The notes: generated from the sequence alone by a model not told the origin. Numbered from the stretch's first letter, positions 41,918 to 51,879 are shown. The stretch: 64,000 bases of DNA from Tissierella sp032104385 (GCF_032104385.1 NZ_DAMCHJ010000006.1:111621-175620), one strand, 5' to 3'. Numbers and translations: made by a program.

Positions 41918-42508
41918 TTGTTTGAGTTTATTATTGGAGATATAGTATCCATAAAGGAAGATTATATAGTATTGCAGAATAATGGAATAGGTTATAAAAT
42001 ATTTACATCTACTAATACAATGTTTCAGATTGAACTAGGGATGAAAAATGCAATGATTTTTACATATTTGAATGTAAGGGAAGATGGAATATTTATTTAT
42101 GGATTTACATCGGAAGAAGAACTTAATATGTTTAAATTGCTTCAGATGGTTTCCAAAATTGGACCTAAAATAGCATTAGGAATATTATCTACATTAAATT
42201 CAAATCAGATTAAATTAGCTATAATGAAAAAGGATTTAGATGCTTTATGCAAGGCACCAGGAATTGGGAAAAAAACTGCTGAAAGAATAGTATTAGAGCT
42301 AAAAGATAGGATAGATAAGGATATAATAATTGAAGAAGATAATGTAAGTGATTTGGGTTATGATAACTATATTGAAGCTATAAATGGATTAATGTCTTTA
42401 GGATATAAAAGAATAGAAGTTGAGAAGATTATAAGAACTATGGATATATCCAATATGAGTATTGAAGATATAATTAGGGAAACATTAAAGAGATTATCAA
42501 AACATTAA
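41918..42508 (+). CDS. ruvA: Holliday junction branch migration protein RuvA
   Basis: About 196 residues. The OB fold (FIIGDIVSIKEDYIVLQNNGIGYKI), HhH motifs (LLQMVSKIGPKIALGIL; LCKAPGIGKKTAERIVLELKDR) and the C-terminal domain III (IEAINGLMSLGYKRIEVEKII) are intact. It holds the junction for RuvB. I place the start at TTG 41918 behind AAAGGGTG; GTG 41909 lies within that ribosome binding site. Confidence 0.93.
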   Translation: MFEFIIGDIVSIKEDYIVLQNNGIGYKIFTSTNTMFQIELGMKNAMIFTYLNVREDGIFIYGFTSEEELNMFKLLQMVSKIGPKIALGILSTLNSNQIKLAIMKKDLDALCKAPGIGKKTAERIVLELKDRIDKDIIIEEDNVSDLGYDNYIEAINGLMSLGYKRIEVEKIIRTMDISNMSIEDIIRETLKRLSKH

Positions 42509-42521
42509 GAGGGGTTAATAA

Positions 42522-43532
42522 ATGGAGAATATTAATGATAGAATAGTGGCTGGAAGTCTAAGAAATGAGGATTTAGATAGTGAATTGACATTAAGACCTA
42601 AATGGATTACTGAATATATAGGTCAACATAAGGCTAAGGAGAAATTAAATATCTTTATTCAAGCAGCTAAAGGAAGAAATGAATCTTTAGACCATGTACT
42701 ATTATATGGACCCCCTGGACTTGGAAAAACAACTCTAGCAAATATTATTGCAAATGAAATGGGAGTTAATATAAGAGTCACATCAGGGCCTGCTATTGAA
42801 AGACCTGGGGATTTGGCTAGTATCTTAACCAATCTTTCAGAAGGGGATGTTTTATTTATCGATGAGATACATAGAATTAATAGGACTGTGGAAGAAATAC
42901 TATATCCAGCAATGGAAGACTTTGCATTGGATATAATAATTGGAAAGGGCCCTTCTGCTAGATCTGTAAGGCTTGATTTATCCAAATTTACACTTATTGG
43001 TGCAACTACTAGGGCAGGACTATTAACATCACCCCTTAGAGATAGATTTGGTGTATTGTTAAACTTGGAGTTATATGACGATGAAAGTTTGAAACAGATT
43101 GTAATTAGATCTGCTGATATATTAGATATAGAAATTGAAGATAAAGGAGCTTTAGAAATAGCAAGAAGATCTAGGGGAACACCTAGAATTGCAAATAGAT
43201 TACTTAAAAGAGTCAGAGACTATGCACAGGTTGTAGAAAAAGGTATAATTACTTGGGAGGTGGCAAGAAAGGGTTTAGAAGTTCTTGAAATTGATGAGTT
43301 AGGTCTAGATAGTGTAGATAGAAAACTAATTCTTACTTTAATAGAAAACTTTAATGGAGGCCCAGTTGGTGTAGATACTCCGTCTGCAGCAACAGGAGAA
43401 GAAAGAAATACAATAGAAGATGTATATGAGCCGTATCTTTTACAAATAGGTTTTCTAAATAGAACTCCTAGAGGAAGAATGGTTTCTAAAAAGGCATATG
43501 AACATTTTGAAATTCCATATACTGAAGATTAA
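42522..43532 (+). CDS. ruvB: Holliday junction DNA helicase RuvB
   Basis: The 336-residue AAA+ motor drives branch migration with RuvA. Walker A GPPGLGKTT near residue 63, Walker B VLFIDEIHR, sensor GATTRAGLL and the C-terminal winged helix (QIGFLNRTPRGRM) are present. Length is normal. It follows ruvA by 13 bases. Confidence 0.97.
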   Translation: MENINDRIVAGSLRNEDLDSELTLRPKWITEYIGQHKAKEKLNIFIQAAKGRNESLDHVLLYGPPGLGKTTLANIIANEMGVNIRVTSGPAIERPGDLASILTNLSEGDVLFIDEIHRINRTVEEILYPAMEDFALDIIIGKGPSARSVRLDLSKFTLIGATTRAGLLTSPLRDRFGVLLNLELYDDESLKQIVIRSADILDIEIEDKGALEIARRSRGTPRIANRLLKRVRDYAQVVEKGIITWEVARKGLEVLEIDELGLDSVDRKLILTLIENFNGGPVGVDTPSAATGEERNTIEDVYEPYLLQIGFLNRTPRGRMVSKKAYEHFEIPYTED

Positions 43533-43559
43533 AAATACAATTAGGGGGAGAAAGGATAT

Positions 43560-44927
43560 ATGAAAAAGAATATATCTAAACTTTTAATATTAATAATATT
43601 ATTAACTTTATTACCTGTTAAAAAGTCTTATGCTAAAGCTATTAATAGTCAGTATCTAAATATTAGGCTAACAAAACCAATAAAGCAGAAAAATGTAGTT
43701 AATTTTGGAAGCAATAATGGATTTTTATTATTTTCTATTAATAATAAGGATGATATTTTATTAGATATAGAAGATACAAACATAAAAGCTGTATTGAGTG
43801 AGAATGGTATAAATTTAGTTAATTCTCGAGACGATATTATATTTACTTTGCCAAAGGATGGTAGTATTTTAATTTCATCAAATACATTTAATAGTTCAAT
43901 AATTACAGTTGAAAAAGATAGATATAGGGATTATATTAGATTATTGAGTAGAAATAACGAGATTTATGTTATCAATTATGTAGGGCTTGAGAACTATTTA
44001 TATGGAGTAGTTCCTGCTGAAATGCCAGCTACTTTTCATATGGAGGCATTAAAGGCACAGGCAGTGGCCTCTAGAAGTTTTGCAATTTCTAATATAAACA
44101 AGCATTCTTCTGAGGGGTTTAATTTATGTGATACTACTCATTGCCAAGTATATTCTGGAGTTGAATATGAAAGACCTTCAACTAATTTGGCTGTAGATGA
44201 AACTAGAGATGTATTTGCATATTATAATGGAAAGGTAATAGAAGCAATATTTCATTCAACAAGCAGTGGTTTTACTGAGGATAGTGTAAATGTATGGGGG
44301 GGAGATTTCCCATATTTAAAATCAGTAGAGGATAATTTTTCAACAGAGTCGCCTTATAGTAAATGGAGTTTTAGTATTAGTCTTAATGAATTAAATAATA
44401 ATCTAATTTCATCTGGAATAGATATAGGAAATTTACAAGGAATGGAGATTATTGACTCTACTTCAACAGGAAAAGTAAATAAAGTAAAGGTCATTGGAAC
44501 TAAGGGAGAAAAAATTATAAATGGTACTCAATTTAGGAATATAGTTGGAGCTGCAAAATTTAAAAGTTCTTGGTTTGATATAAAAAGTGGTAATATGAGT
44601 ACATCTAATAATCAAGTTTATATTATGGATGGAGCTATGCTTAAGCCCCAAACTATGGACATTAATAAAGCCTATATAATTGATGGAAAGAATCAAAATA
44701 AGGTAACTAGGGGAACTGTAAGCAGGGCAATTGGGAAAGATAAGGTAGAATCCTTAGGACAATTTTATCCTATAAATTCTTCCGAAATATTAATCGAAGG
44801 AAAAGGATTTGGTCATGGAGTAGGTATGAGTCAATTTGGAGCAAAGAAAATGGCTGAGTTAGGATATGATTTTGAGGAAATCCTTAAATATTACTATACT
44901 GGAATAGATGTATTAACAAATAATTAA
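43560..44927 (+). CDS. SpoIID/LytB domain protein
   Basis: The 455-residue exported protein has a signal peptide (ISKLLILIILLTLLPVKKSYA) and a SpoIID domain with catalytic-type sequence YLYGVVPAEMPATFHMEALKAQAVASRSFA (Glu near 152) and later GFGHGVGMSQFGAKKMAELG. SpoIID proteins are lytic transglycosylases that act on stripped glycan, for example in engulfment during sporulation. This may be SpoIID itself or a paralogue; its place next to ruvB is common in Clostridia. Confidence 0.88.
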   Translation: MKKNISKLLILIILLTLLPVKKSYAKAINSQYLNIRLTKPIKQKNVVNFGSNNGFLLFSINNKDDILLDIEDTNIKAVLSENGINLVNSRDDIIFTLPKDGSILISSNTFNSSIITVEKDRYRDYIRLLSRNNEIYVINYVGLENYLYGVVPAEMPATFHMEALKAQAVASRSFAISNINKHSSEGFNLCDTTHCQVYSGVEYERPSTNLAVDETRDVFAYYNGKVIEAIFHSTSSGFTEDSVNVWGGDFPYLKSVEDNFSTESPYSKWSFSISLNELNNNLISSGIDIGNLQGMEIIDSTSTGKVNKVKVIGTKGEKIINGTQFRNIVGAAKFKSSWFDIKSGNMSTSNNQVYIMDGAMLKPQTMDINKAYIIDGKNQNKVTRGTVSRAIGKDKVESLGQFYPINSSEILIEGKGFGHGVGMSQFGAKKMAELGYDFEEILKYYYTGIDVLTNN

Positions 44928-44957
44928 TCAATTATCATAATAGAGAAGGATGGTCTA

Positions 44958-45983
44958 ATGAAAAGAGAAGATTTTAGTTATTTTTTACCAGAAAAGTTAA
45001 TAGCCCAACACCCTTTAAAGAACAGGGAAGAATCTAGGCTGTTAGTATTGGATAAAGAAACTGGCGAAATAGAGCATAGAAAATTTAAGAATATTATTGA
45101 GTATTTAAACAAAGGAGATTGCTTAGTTTTAAATGATACAAAAGTAATACCTGCTAGACTCTTTGGAAATAGAATAGGAAAAGAGGAAAGTATAGAAATT
45201 TTGCTTCTTAAAAGAATGGAAGACAATTTATGGGAAACTTTAGTGAAACCTGGGAAAAAGGCTAGACCTGGGCATATAATAGAATTTGGCGGCGGAGTTT
45301 TAAAGGGTGAAGTTTTATCAATAGGAGAAGATGGTACTAGAATCATAAAATTTGAATATAAAGGAATATTTGAGGAGGTTTTAGATAGTTTAGGTGAGAT
45401 GCCATTGCCTCCATATATTACAGAGATACTAGAAGATAAAGATAGGTATCAAACTGTTTACTCAAAGCATAAAGGTTCAGCTGCTGCACCAACGGCTGGT
45501 CTTCATTTTACTAATGAACTATTAAATGAAATTAGAGATAAAGGTGTCAATATAGCCTGTATAACCTTACATGTAGGGCTTGGAACCTTTAGACCTGTTA
45601 AAGTAGACAATATCTTAGAGCATCATATGCATTCCGAATATTATAATATACCAGAAGAAGCAGCAAATATAATTAATAAGTCTAGAGAGAATGGGGGAAA
45701 AATAATATCTGTAGGAACTACATCTACTAGAACCTTGGAGACTGTAGCTGATGAAAATGGAAAAATTATACCAAAATCAGGTTGGACTGATATATTTATT
45801 TATCCTGGATATAGATTTAAAATTATAGATAGATTGATTACAAACTTTCATCTGCCAGAATCAACTTTGCTTATGTTGGTTAGTACATTAGCTACTCAAG
45901 AAAAAATATTAGGTGCATATAAAATAGCAGTGGAAGAAGAATATAGATTTTTTAGTTTTGGCGATGCCATGTTTATAAAATAA
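44958..45983 (+). CDS. queA: S-adenosylmethionine:tRNA ribosyltransferase-isomerase
   Basis: The 341-residue enzyme adds the epoxy-cyclopentane part to preQ1 in tRNA (queuosine pathway). Typical motifs: FSYFLPEKLIAQHPL at the N-terminus, VLNDTKVIPARL, HKGSAAAPTAGLHFT and LHVGLGTFRPV. ATG behind GAAGGATGG. It pairs with tgt 12 bases downstream. Confidence 0.97.
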   Translation: MKREDFSYFLPEKLIAQHPLKNREESRLLVLDKETGEIEHRKFKNIIEYLNKGDCLVLNDTKVIPARLFGNRIGKEESIEILLLKRMEDNLWETLVKPGKKARPGHIIEFGGGVLKGEVLSIGEDGTRIIKFEYKGIFEEVLDSLGEMPLPPYITEILEDKDRYQTVYSKHKGSAAAPTAGLHFTNELLNEIRDKGVNIACITLHVGLGTFRPVKVDNILEHHMHSEYYNIPEEAANIINKSRENGGKIISVGTTSTRTLETVADENGKIIPKSGWTDIFIYPGYRFKIIDRLITNFHLPESTLLMLVSTLATQEKILGAYKIAVEEEYRFFSFGDAMFIK

Positions 45984-45995
45984 CAGGAGGTAATT

Positions 45996-47120
45996 ATGGC
46001 AATAAGATTTGAATTATTAAAAGAATCAAAGGATTGCAAAGCAAGGCTTGGGAAATTATATACTCCTCATGGAGTCATAGAAACACCAATATTTATGCCT
46101 GTAGGAACTAGAGCTACGGTTAAAGCTATGACACCAGAGGAAGTAAAAGGCTTAGGTGCGCAAATAATTTTAAGTAATACTTACCATTTATATTTAAGAC
46201 CAGGTCATAAACTGATAGAAGAAGCAGGAGGACTGCATAAATTTATGAATTGGGAAGGACCTATTTTAACGGATAGTGGAGGCTTTCAGGTTTTTAGTCT
46301 AGGAGATCTGAGGAAAATAAAAGAGGAAGGAGTAGAATTTAGATCTCATATTGATGGTTCTAAACATTTCATAAGCCCAGAAAAATCTATAGAAATTCAA
46401 AATTCTTTGGGTTCCGATATTATGATGTGTTTTGATGAATGTACTCCTTATCCAGCTACCTATGAGTATGCAAAACATTCTATGGAAAGGACTACTAGAT
46501 GGGCTAAAAGATGTAAAGATTATCATAAAAATTGGGATGAGCAAGGATTATTTGGAATAGTTCAAGGAGGAATGTATAAGGATTTAAGGGAACAAAGTGC
46601 CAAGGAGTTGGTAGAATTAGATTTTCCAGGATATGCAATAGGTGGACTTAGTGTAGGAGAACCTAAGGAATTAATGTGTGAGCTTTTGGATTTTACTACA
46701 CCTTTATTACCTAAAGACAAACCTAGGTATAATATGGGGGTAGGGACTCCAGACTATCTATTTGAATCTGTAATTAGAGGAATAGACATGGCAGATTGTG
46801 TACTTCCTACTAGGATTGCAAGGAACGGAACAGCTCTTACATCACAAGGAAAGATAGTCATAAGAAATGCAAAATATGCGAAGGATTTTACTCCATTAGA
46901 TTCAGAGTGTGATTGTTATGCTTGTACAAATTATTCAAGGGCATATATTAGACATTTATTTAATGTAGATGAAATTCTAGGAGCAAGGCTTACTACAATT
47001 CATAATTTATACTTTTTAATAAAATTAATGGAAAACATTAGAAAAGCTATAAAAGAAGATAGAATTCTTGAATATAAAGATGAGTTTTATAAAAAATATG
47101 GTTATAATGATAAAAACTAG
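45996..47120 (+). CDS. tgt: tRNA-guanine transglycosylase
   Basis: The 374-residue enzyme exchanges guanine 34 for preQ1 in tRNAs with GUN anticodons. Motifs: TPIFMPVGTRATVKAMTPEEV, the catalytic DSGGFQVFSL region, GGLSVGEP, and the zinc site CDCYACTNYSRAYIRHL (C-x-C-x2-C...H). ATG behind ACAGGAGGTAATT. Together with queA it forms the queuosine module. Confidence 0.97.
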   Translation: MAIRFELLKESKDCKARLGKLYTPHGVIETPIFMPVGTRATVKAMTPEEVKGLGAQIILSNTYHLYLRPGHKLIEEAGGLHKFMNWEGPILTDSGGFQVFSLGDLRKIKEEGVEFRSHIDGSKHFISPEKSIEIQNSLGSDIMMCFDECTPYPATYEYAKHSMERTTRWAKRCKDYHKNWDEQGLFGIVQGGMYKDLREQSAKELVELDFPGYAIGGLSVGEPKELMCELLDFTTPLLPKDKPRYNMGVGTPDYLFESVIRGIDMADCVLPTRIARNGTALTSQGKIVIRNAKYAKDFTPLDSECDCYACTNYSRAYIRHLFNVDEILGARLTTIHNLYFLIKLMENIRKAIKEDRILEYKDEFYKKYGYNDKN

Positions 47121-47175
47121 ATGAATTATTTAAAAAATACTGTATAATAGATTATAGAAAGGGAGGGGTTTATAC

Positions 47176-47496
47176 ATGCCACAACAGTTACAAGGACTAA
47201 TAATACCTATAGGTTTTTTAGTCGTATTTTATATTTTTGCCATTAGACCACAAAAGAAAAGAGAACAGCAAGTAAGAGAAATGAGAGATAATTTAAGAGT
47301 TGGTGATGAAATAATTACCATTGGTGGAATTAATGGAAAGGTTATAAAAGTAAAAGAAGACTTTATAACCATAGAAGTAGGTTCTTCTAAGACTAAATTA
47401 GATATGGCTAGATGGTCAGTTGGCTCAGTAGTTAATAAAAATGAATCAAAAAAATCTAAAGATGAAGAAGTAGATACTAAAGAAGAGGATAAATAG
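47176..47496 (+). CDS. yajC: Preprotein translocase subunit YajC
   Basis: The 106-residue protein has one N-terminal membrane helix (LIIPIGFLVVFYIFAI) followed by RPQKKREQQVREMRDNLRVGDEIITIGGINGKV, the standard YajC pattern, and an acidic tail. It works with SecDF, whose genes follow 2 kb further on. GGGAGGGG precedes the ATG. Confidence 0.95.
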   Translation: MPQQLQGLIIPIGFLVVFYIFAIRPQKKREQQVREMRDNLRVGDEIITIGGINGKVIKVKEDFITIEVGSSKTKLDMARWSVGSVVNKNESKKSKDEEVDTKEEDK

Positions 47497-47532
47497 AAAA
47501 AAAGCTTCCTAATTTAATAAGGAAGCTTTTTT
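47497..47532 (+). terminator. Terminator after yajC
   Basis: AAAAAAGCTTCCT pairs with AGGAAGCTTTTTT around an 8-base A/T loop. Confidence 0.85.
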
Positions 47533-47589
47533 ATGTAATAAATATCACTTTCCTTAAATAAATTAAAATAAGGATAAGGAGGGAGATAT

Positions 47590-47967
47590 ATGAAAACAAA
47601 AAATTTAGACAGAGGTATTCATTTATTAAGGGGGTTGCTTCTAGCCTATATAATTACATGTATTTTAATATTGTTTTTTTCACTACTATTAACCTATTCA
47701 TCGCTTAAAGAAAATAAAATGCCTTTAATGAATACAGTAATTATGATGCTAAGTATAATAGTAGGCAGTATTTATGTATCGAAGGGAATCAAGGAAAAAG
47801 GTTGGATTAATGGGGGGATAGTAGGAATAGTATATTATTTAATATTAATTATACTTAATCTTATCTTTTTAAAATCTTTAGCATTGGATATATTTTCAAT
47901 TTCAAAATTGGCACTGGCGTGTATTACAGGAATAATAGGTGGTGTTATTGGGATAAACATATCTTAA
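47590..47967 (+). CDS. TIGR04086-type small membrane protein
   Basis: The 125-residue protein has four membrane segments (LLRGLLLAYIITCILILFF; NTVIMMLSIIVGSIYVSKG; GGIVGIVYYLILIILNLIF; CITGIIGGVIGINI). It matches the TIGR04086 membrane protein family of Clostridia, of unknown function, commonly located between yajC and the SCIFF gene. ATG behind AGGAGGGAGA. Confidence 0.8.
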   Translation: MKTKNLDRGIHLLRGLLLAYIITCILILFFSLLLTYSSLKENKMPLMNTVIMMLSIIVGSIYVSKGIKEKGWINGGIVGIVYYLILIILNLIFLKSLALDIFSISKLALACITGIIGGVIGINIS

Positions 47968-48044
47968 AAGAAAAAAAGCTTTAAATTCAAAAAAAAATAT
48001 GATATAATAAATAGCAGAAAATAGACGCCAAGGGGGGATTTAAA

Positions 48045-48185
48045 ATGAAATATATAAAGACAATATCTGGCAGCAATTTGAAAGATACTATAGCTAAAGG
48101 TGGCTGTGGAGAATGTCAAACTTCATGCCAATCAGCTTGTAAAACATCCTGTACTGTAGGAAATCAAAAATGCGAAAATAAATAA
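48045..48185 (+). CDS. scfA: SCIFF peptide (six cysteines in forty-five residues) precursor
   Basis: The 46-residue peptide has the SCIFF pattern: a conserved leader (KYIKTISGSNLKDTIAKGG) and six cysteines (CGECQTSCQSACKTSC then TVGNQKC). It is a ranthipeptide precursor; its maturase places thioether bonds from Cys to the beta/gamma carbon of partner residues. GGGGGG precedes the ATG. The maturase gene follows 69 bases later. It is too short for ordinary gene calls but is nearly universal in Clostridia. Confidence 0.95.
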   Translation: MKYIKTISGSNLKDTIAKGGCGECQTSCQSACKTSCTVGNQKCENK

Positions 48186-48226
48186 AAAAGTAAAGGGTGG
48201 TGGTTTATCCACTACTTTTTATTTGT
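48181..48226 (+). terminator. Leaky hairpin between SCIFF gene and maturase
   Basis: AAAAAGTA-aagg-GTGG pairs with CCACTACTTTTT, with a bulge, followed by T-rich sequence. It could let a small share of transcripts read into the maturase gene. Confidence 0.5.
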
Positions 48227-48254
48227 ATAAAATTGTTAATTGGGAGGAAGTTTA

Positions 48255-49616
48255 ATGAATAGGGCATCAAAGATGCATAAGTTTCATTTAAATAATAAGT
48301 ATATTATCTTAGATGTAAATACTGGTGCAGTACATGTAGTTGATAAAATTGTATATGAAATAATAGATTATTATGGAGAAAAGTCCATAGATGAAATAAA
48401 GAATATATTTAAAAGTACCTATGGTGAAAAAGCAGTTGAAGATGTTTACAATGAAATAGATGAATTAGCTAAAGAGGGGCTTTTATTTTCTGAAGGTGTA
48501 GATATTTCCAATTTCAAATATAATGAGGAAAATATTGTTAAAGCAATGTGTTTACATGTGGCACATGATTGTAATTTAAAATGTAACTACTGTTTTGCAT
48601 CTCAAGGAGATTTTAAAGGGGAAAGGTCATTAATGTCTTTAGAAGTGGGAAAACAGGCATTGGACTATCTTGTTAAACACTCTGGTTCTAGAAGAAATCT
48701 AGAGGTAGACTTTTTTGGTGGAGAACCTCTTATGAATTTTGATTTAGTCAAGGAACTGGTAGATTATGGACGAAGTTTAGAAAAGGAATATAATAAGAAC
48801 TTTAGATTTACTATTACTACAAACGGAGTTTTACTTGATGATGAAAAGATTGATTATATTAATGACAATATGTCAAATGTTGTTCTTAGTTTAGACGGAA
48901 GAAAAGAAGTCAATGATAATATGAGAAAGACAATCTCTGGAGAAGGCAGTTATGATATTATTCTACCTAAGTTTAAAAAAATGGTGGAAAAAAGAGGAGA
49001 TAAGGACTACTATATCAGAGGTACTTTTACTAGCAATAATATTGATTTTTCCAAAGATGCATTAGATTTTTATAATAATGGATTTAAAAAGATTTCCATA
49101 GAGCCGGTAGTAACTTCAGAGGAGATGGATTATGCTCTAAGGGAAGAACATTTGCAATTAGTTTTAGATGAATATGAGAAGTTTTCTAAAGAATATATTA
49201 ATATAAAGAAGATGGACAAAGAGTTTTATTTTTTCCATTTTATGATAGATTTAAAGCAGGGACCTTGTATAATTAAGCGAGCTGTTGGTTGTGGGGCAGG
49301 GTCAGAATATATGGCAGTTACTCCTGAGGGAGATTTATATCCTTGCCACCAATTTGTAGGGGAGGAAGGATTTAAACTAGGTACTGTTTTTGATGGAGTT
49401 GAAAATACAGGTTTAAGAGAAAAATTTAAGAAAGCTAATGTATATAACAAGGAAGAATGCAGAGAATGCTGGGCAAGATTTTACTGTAGTGGAGGATGCC
49501 ATGCAAACTCATACCATGCTCATAAAGATCTCAGTAAAGCATATAAACTAGGCTGTGAGATGGAAAAGAAAAGAATAGAATGTGCCATATCTATATTGGC
49601 AAACTTAGATGATTAG
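48255..49616 (+). CDS. scfB: SCIFF radical SAM maturase
   Basis: The 453-residue protein has an N-terminal peptide-recognition (RRE-like) domain (FHLNNKYIILDVNTGAVHVVDKIVYEII), the radical SAM motif CNLKCNYCFA, GGEPLMNFDLV, and a SPASM-like C-terminus with CGAGSEYMAVTPEGDLYPCHQF and CRECWARFYCSGGCHANSY. This is the standard SCIFF maturase. Start ATG 48255 behind GGGAGGAAG; TTG 48240 precedes the ribosome binding site. secD follows closely. Confidence 0.95.
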   Translation: MNRASKMHKFHLNNKYIILDVNTGAVHVVDKIVYEIIDYYGEKSIDEIKNIFKSTYGEKAVEDVYNEIDELAKEGLLFSEGVDISNFKYNEENIVKAMCLHVAHDCNLKCNYCFASQGDFKGERSLMSLEVGKQALDYLVKHSGSRRNLEVDFFGGEPLMNFDLVKELVDYGRSLEKEYNKNFRFTITTNGVLLDDEKIDYINDNMSNVVLSLDGRKEVNDNMRKTISGEGSYDIILPKFKKMVEKRGDKDYYIRGTFTSNNIDFSKDALDFYNNGFKKISIEPVVTSEEMDYALREEHLQLVLDEYEKFSKEYINIKKMDKEFYFFHFMIDLKQGPCIIKRAVGCGAGSEYMAVTPEGDLYPCHQFVGEEGFKLGTVFDGVENTGLREKFKKANVYNKEECRECWARFYCSGGCHANSYHAHKDLSKAYKLGCEMEKKRIECAISILANLDD

Positions 49617-49626
49617 GAGGGGTAAG

Positions 49627-50910
49627 ATGAAAGCTAAAAATACTATATTATTTATATTAGTATTAGCTCTAGTAGGAGGCAGCACATTTTTAGCATTAAG
49701 TGGCGCTAAGATTGGTAAATATGAGATTCCAAAGGCAAAGGATTCAATTGAATTGGGATTGGAATTGGCTGGAGGAGTTTATGTAGTACTAGAGGCTCAA
49801 ACTGACGCCAAGGGTGCTGAACTTCAAAAAATTATGGAACAATCAAAAGCTATTATCAATGAGAGGGTAAATGGTCTTGGTGTATCAGAACCTAATATTT
49901 CAATTGAAGGTGGTAATAGGATAAGAATTGAACTAGCAGGTATAAATGATCCACAAAAGGCTATTGAACTAATAGGTAAAACAGCACAGTTGCAATTTGT
50001 TGATCCAAAGAGGAATATTGTATTGACAGGTAAAAATGTTGCTGGTTCAGAAGTTCAATATCATACAGATAAATTAAATCAACAAGAAATTGTTGTAAGT
50101 CTAGAACTGGACAAAGAAGGTACTGAAAGATTTGCTGAAGCTACTGGAAGACTTACATTAGAGCCAAAGAGAGAAGATAGAATTATCTATATAATTTTAG
50201 ATGATCAGGTAATATCATATCCTGCAGTAAAAAGTGCAGCAGAAGGTGGAACAGCAATTACAGATGGTAAGGCTGTTATAACAGGAGGATTTACTTTAGA
50301 AGAGGCTAGCCAATTGGCAACTTTAATTAGAGCTGGAGCTTTACCAGTAGAGATGAAAGAATTACAAACATCTGTAATTGGACCAACTTTAGGATTAGAG
50401 GCATATGAAAAAAGTATCAAAGCCGGAGCAATTGCACTTCTTATAATTATGGCATTTATGATGCTTGTATATAGAATTCCTGGTTTTATCGCTTCTATTG
50501 GACTTATTATATATACATTGATAACTATATTTACAATGTCATCCTTAGGGGTTAAACTAACACTTCCAGGCATTGCAGGTTTAATTTTATCTATAGGTAT
50601 GGCAGTAGATGCTAATGTTATAATCTTTGAAAGAATAAAAGAAGAAATAAGAATAGGTAAAAGTGTTAGAACTGCTGTAGATGCAGGATTTAAGAGAGCG
50701 CTTACATCTGTAATAGACTCTAATATAACTACTTTAATAGCTGGAACTGTATTATATTATTTTGGTACAGGTCCTATTAAGGGATTTGGTGTAACTTTAA
50801 TAATTGGTATAGTGGCTTCCATGATAACATCAGTTATTATTTCGAAATATTTATTAAAATCAATAGTATCAATTACAGGTGGTAAGAATAGCAAGCTTTA
50901 TGGAGCTTAA
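49627..50910 (+). CDS. secD: Protein translocase subunit SecD
   Basis: The 427-residue membrane protein has the P1 head region (LGLELAGGVYVVLEAQTD, LGVSEPNISIEGGNRIRIELAG), and six membrane segments with GLILSIGMAVDANVIIFERIKEE, the D-N-x-E motif that carries protons. With SecF it pulls exported proteins outward using the proton or sodium gradient. ATG 49627 behind AGGAGGGG; the upstream ATG at 49609 overlaps the maturase end and precedes that ribosome binding site. Confidence 0.97.
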   Translation: MKAKNTILFILVLALVGGSTFLALSGAKIGKYEIPKAKDSIELGLELAGGVYVVLEAQTDAKGAELQKIMEQSKAIINERVNGLGVSEPNISIEGGNRIRIELAGINDPQKAIELIGKTAQLQFVDPKRNIVLTGKNVAGSEVQYHTDKLNQQEIVVSLELDKEGTERFAEATGRLTLEPKREDRIIYIILDDQVISYPAVKSAAEGGTAITDGKAVITGGFTLEEASQLATLIRAGALPVEMKELQTSVIGPTLGLEAYEKSIKAGAIALLIIMAFMMLVYRIPGFIASIGLIIYTLITIFTMSSLGVKLTLPGIAGLILSIGMAVDANVIIFERIKEEIRIGKSVRTAVDAGFKRALTSVIDSNITTLIAGTVLYYFGTGPIKGFGVTLIIGIVASMITSVIISKYLLKSIVSITGGKNSKLYGA

Positions 50911-50925
50911 TAGAGGGGTGAGAAA

Positions 50926-51792
50926 ATGGATATTATAAAAAATAGAAAGATATTTGCAATATTTTCATTAGTTATAATCCTAGCAGGACTTTTTATGTTT
51001 TTTACTAAGGGTTTAAACTATGGAATTGATTTCACTGGTGGTACATTAATTCAAATAAATGCAGGAAAATTTATACCAGCAGATGAAATTAGAGAAATAA
51101 CAGATGAATATGATAAAAATGTAAGTATTTTACATGCAGGTTTAGAAAAAGATGAATTAATAATAAAAAGCACTTTAGACCTTCCTAATGATACAATTAC
51201 AAATATAATAAATAAGTTTATAGAAAAATATGATATAAATGAAAATAATTTTCAATCTGAAAAATTTGGTCCTTTTATGGGAAAAGAAATAAGGGAAAAA
51301 GCTATGCTATCCACATTAATAGCCACTGTATTAATGCTTGGATATATAACATGGAGATTTGAATTCAATTTTGGTGTAGCAGCTATAATTGCTTTAATTC
51401 ATGATATATTCATTATGTTAGCTGTTTATTCCATACTTAGAATTCCAGTAAATAGTTCATTTATTGCTGCAATTTTAACTATTTTAGGATACTCTATAAA
51501 TGATACAATAGTAATCTTTGATAGAATAAGAGAAAATGCAAGATTATATCCAAAAGAATCAGCAGAAAATCTAATAAATAATAGTATAAAACAATCTCTA
51601 AAGAGAACAATAAACACATCTTTCACTACTTTAGTTGCAATTCTTATTTTATATATAGTAGGAGTTGAAGCTATTAAGGTACTTGCATTGCCACTTATGA
51701 TTGGTGTCTTAGCTGGTACTTATTCATCAATGTTTATTGCATCTCCAATCTGGTATGAACTTAAAAATAGAAAAATAAAAACTGCTAAATAG
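50926..51792 (+). CDS. secF: Protein translocase subunit SecF
   Basis: The 288-residue membrane protein shows MFFTKGLNYGIDFTGGTLIQI near the N-terminus and LTILGYSINDTIVIFDRIREN in TM4, the SecF counterparts of the SecD motifs. Six membrane segments are predicted. It lies 15 bases after secD in one operon. AGAGGGGTG precedes the ATG. Confidence 0.97.
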   Translation: MDIIKNRKIFAIFSLVIILAGLFMFFTKGLNYGIDFTGGTLIQINAGKFIPADEIREITDEYDKNVSILHAGLEKDELIIKSTLDLPNDTITNIINKFIEKYDINENNFQSEKFGPFMGKEIREKAMLSTLIATVLMLGYITWRFEFNFGVAAIIALIHDIFIMLAVYSILRIPVNSSFIAAILTILGYSINDTIVIFDRIRENARLYPKESAENLINNSIKQSLKRTINTSFTTLVAILILYIVGVEAIKVLALPLMIGVLAGTYSSMFIASPIWYELKNRKIKTAK

Positions 51793-51806
51793 GCAGTTTT
51801 TGTTTT
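51777..51806 (+). terminator. Terminator of secDF
   Basis: AAAAACTGC (51777-51785) pairs with GCAGTTTTT (51793-51801), then TGTTTT. Confidence 0.8.
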
Positions 51807-51879
51807 ATGTCATAAGAAGTTTTTGTCAAAAAATAAGAAATATATAAGAATAACTAGAATTAAATGTAATAAAATGATA

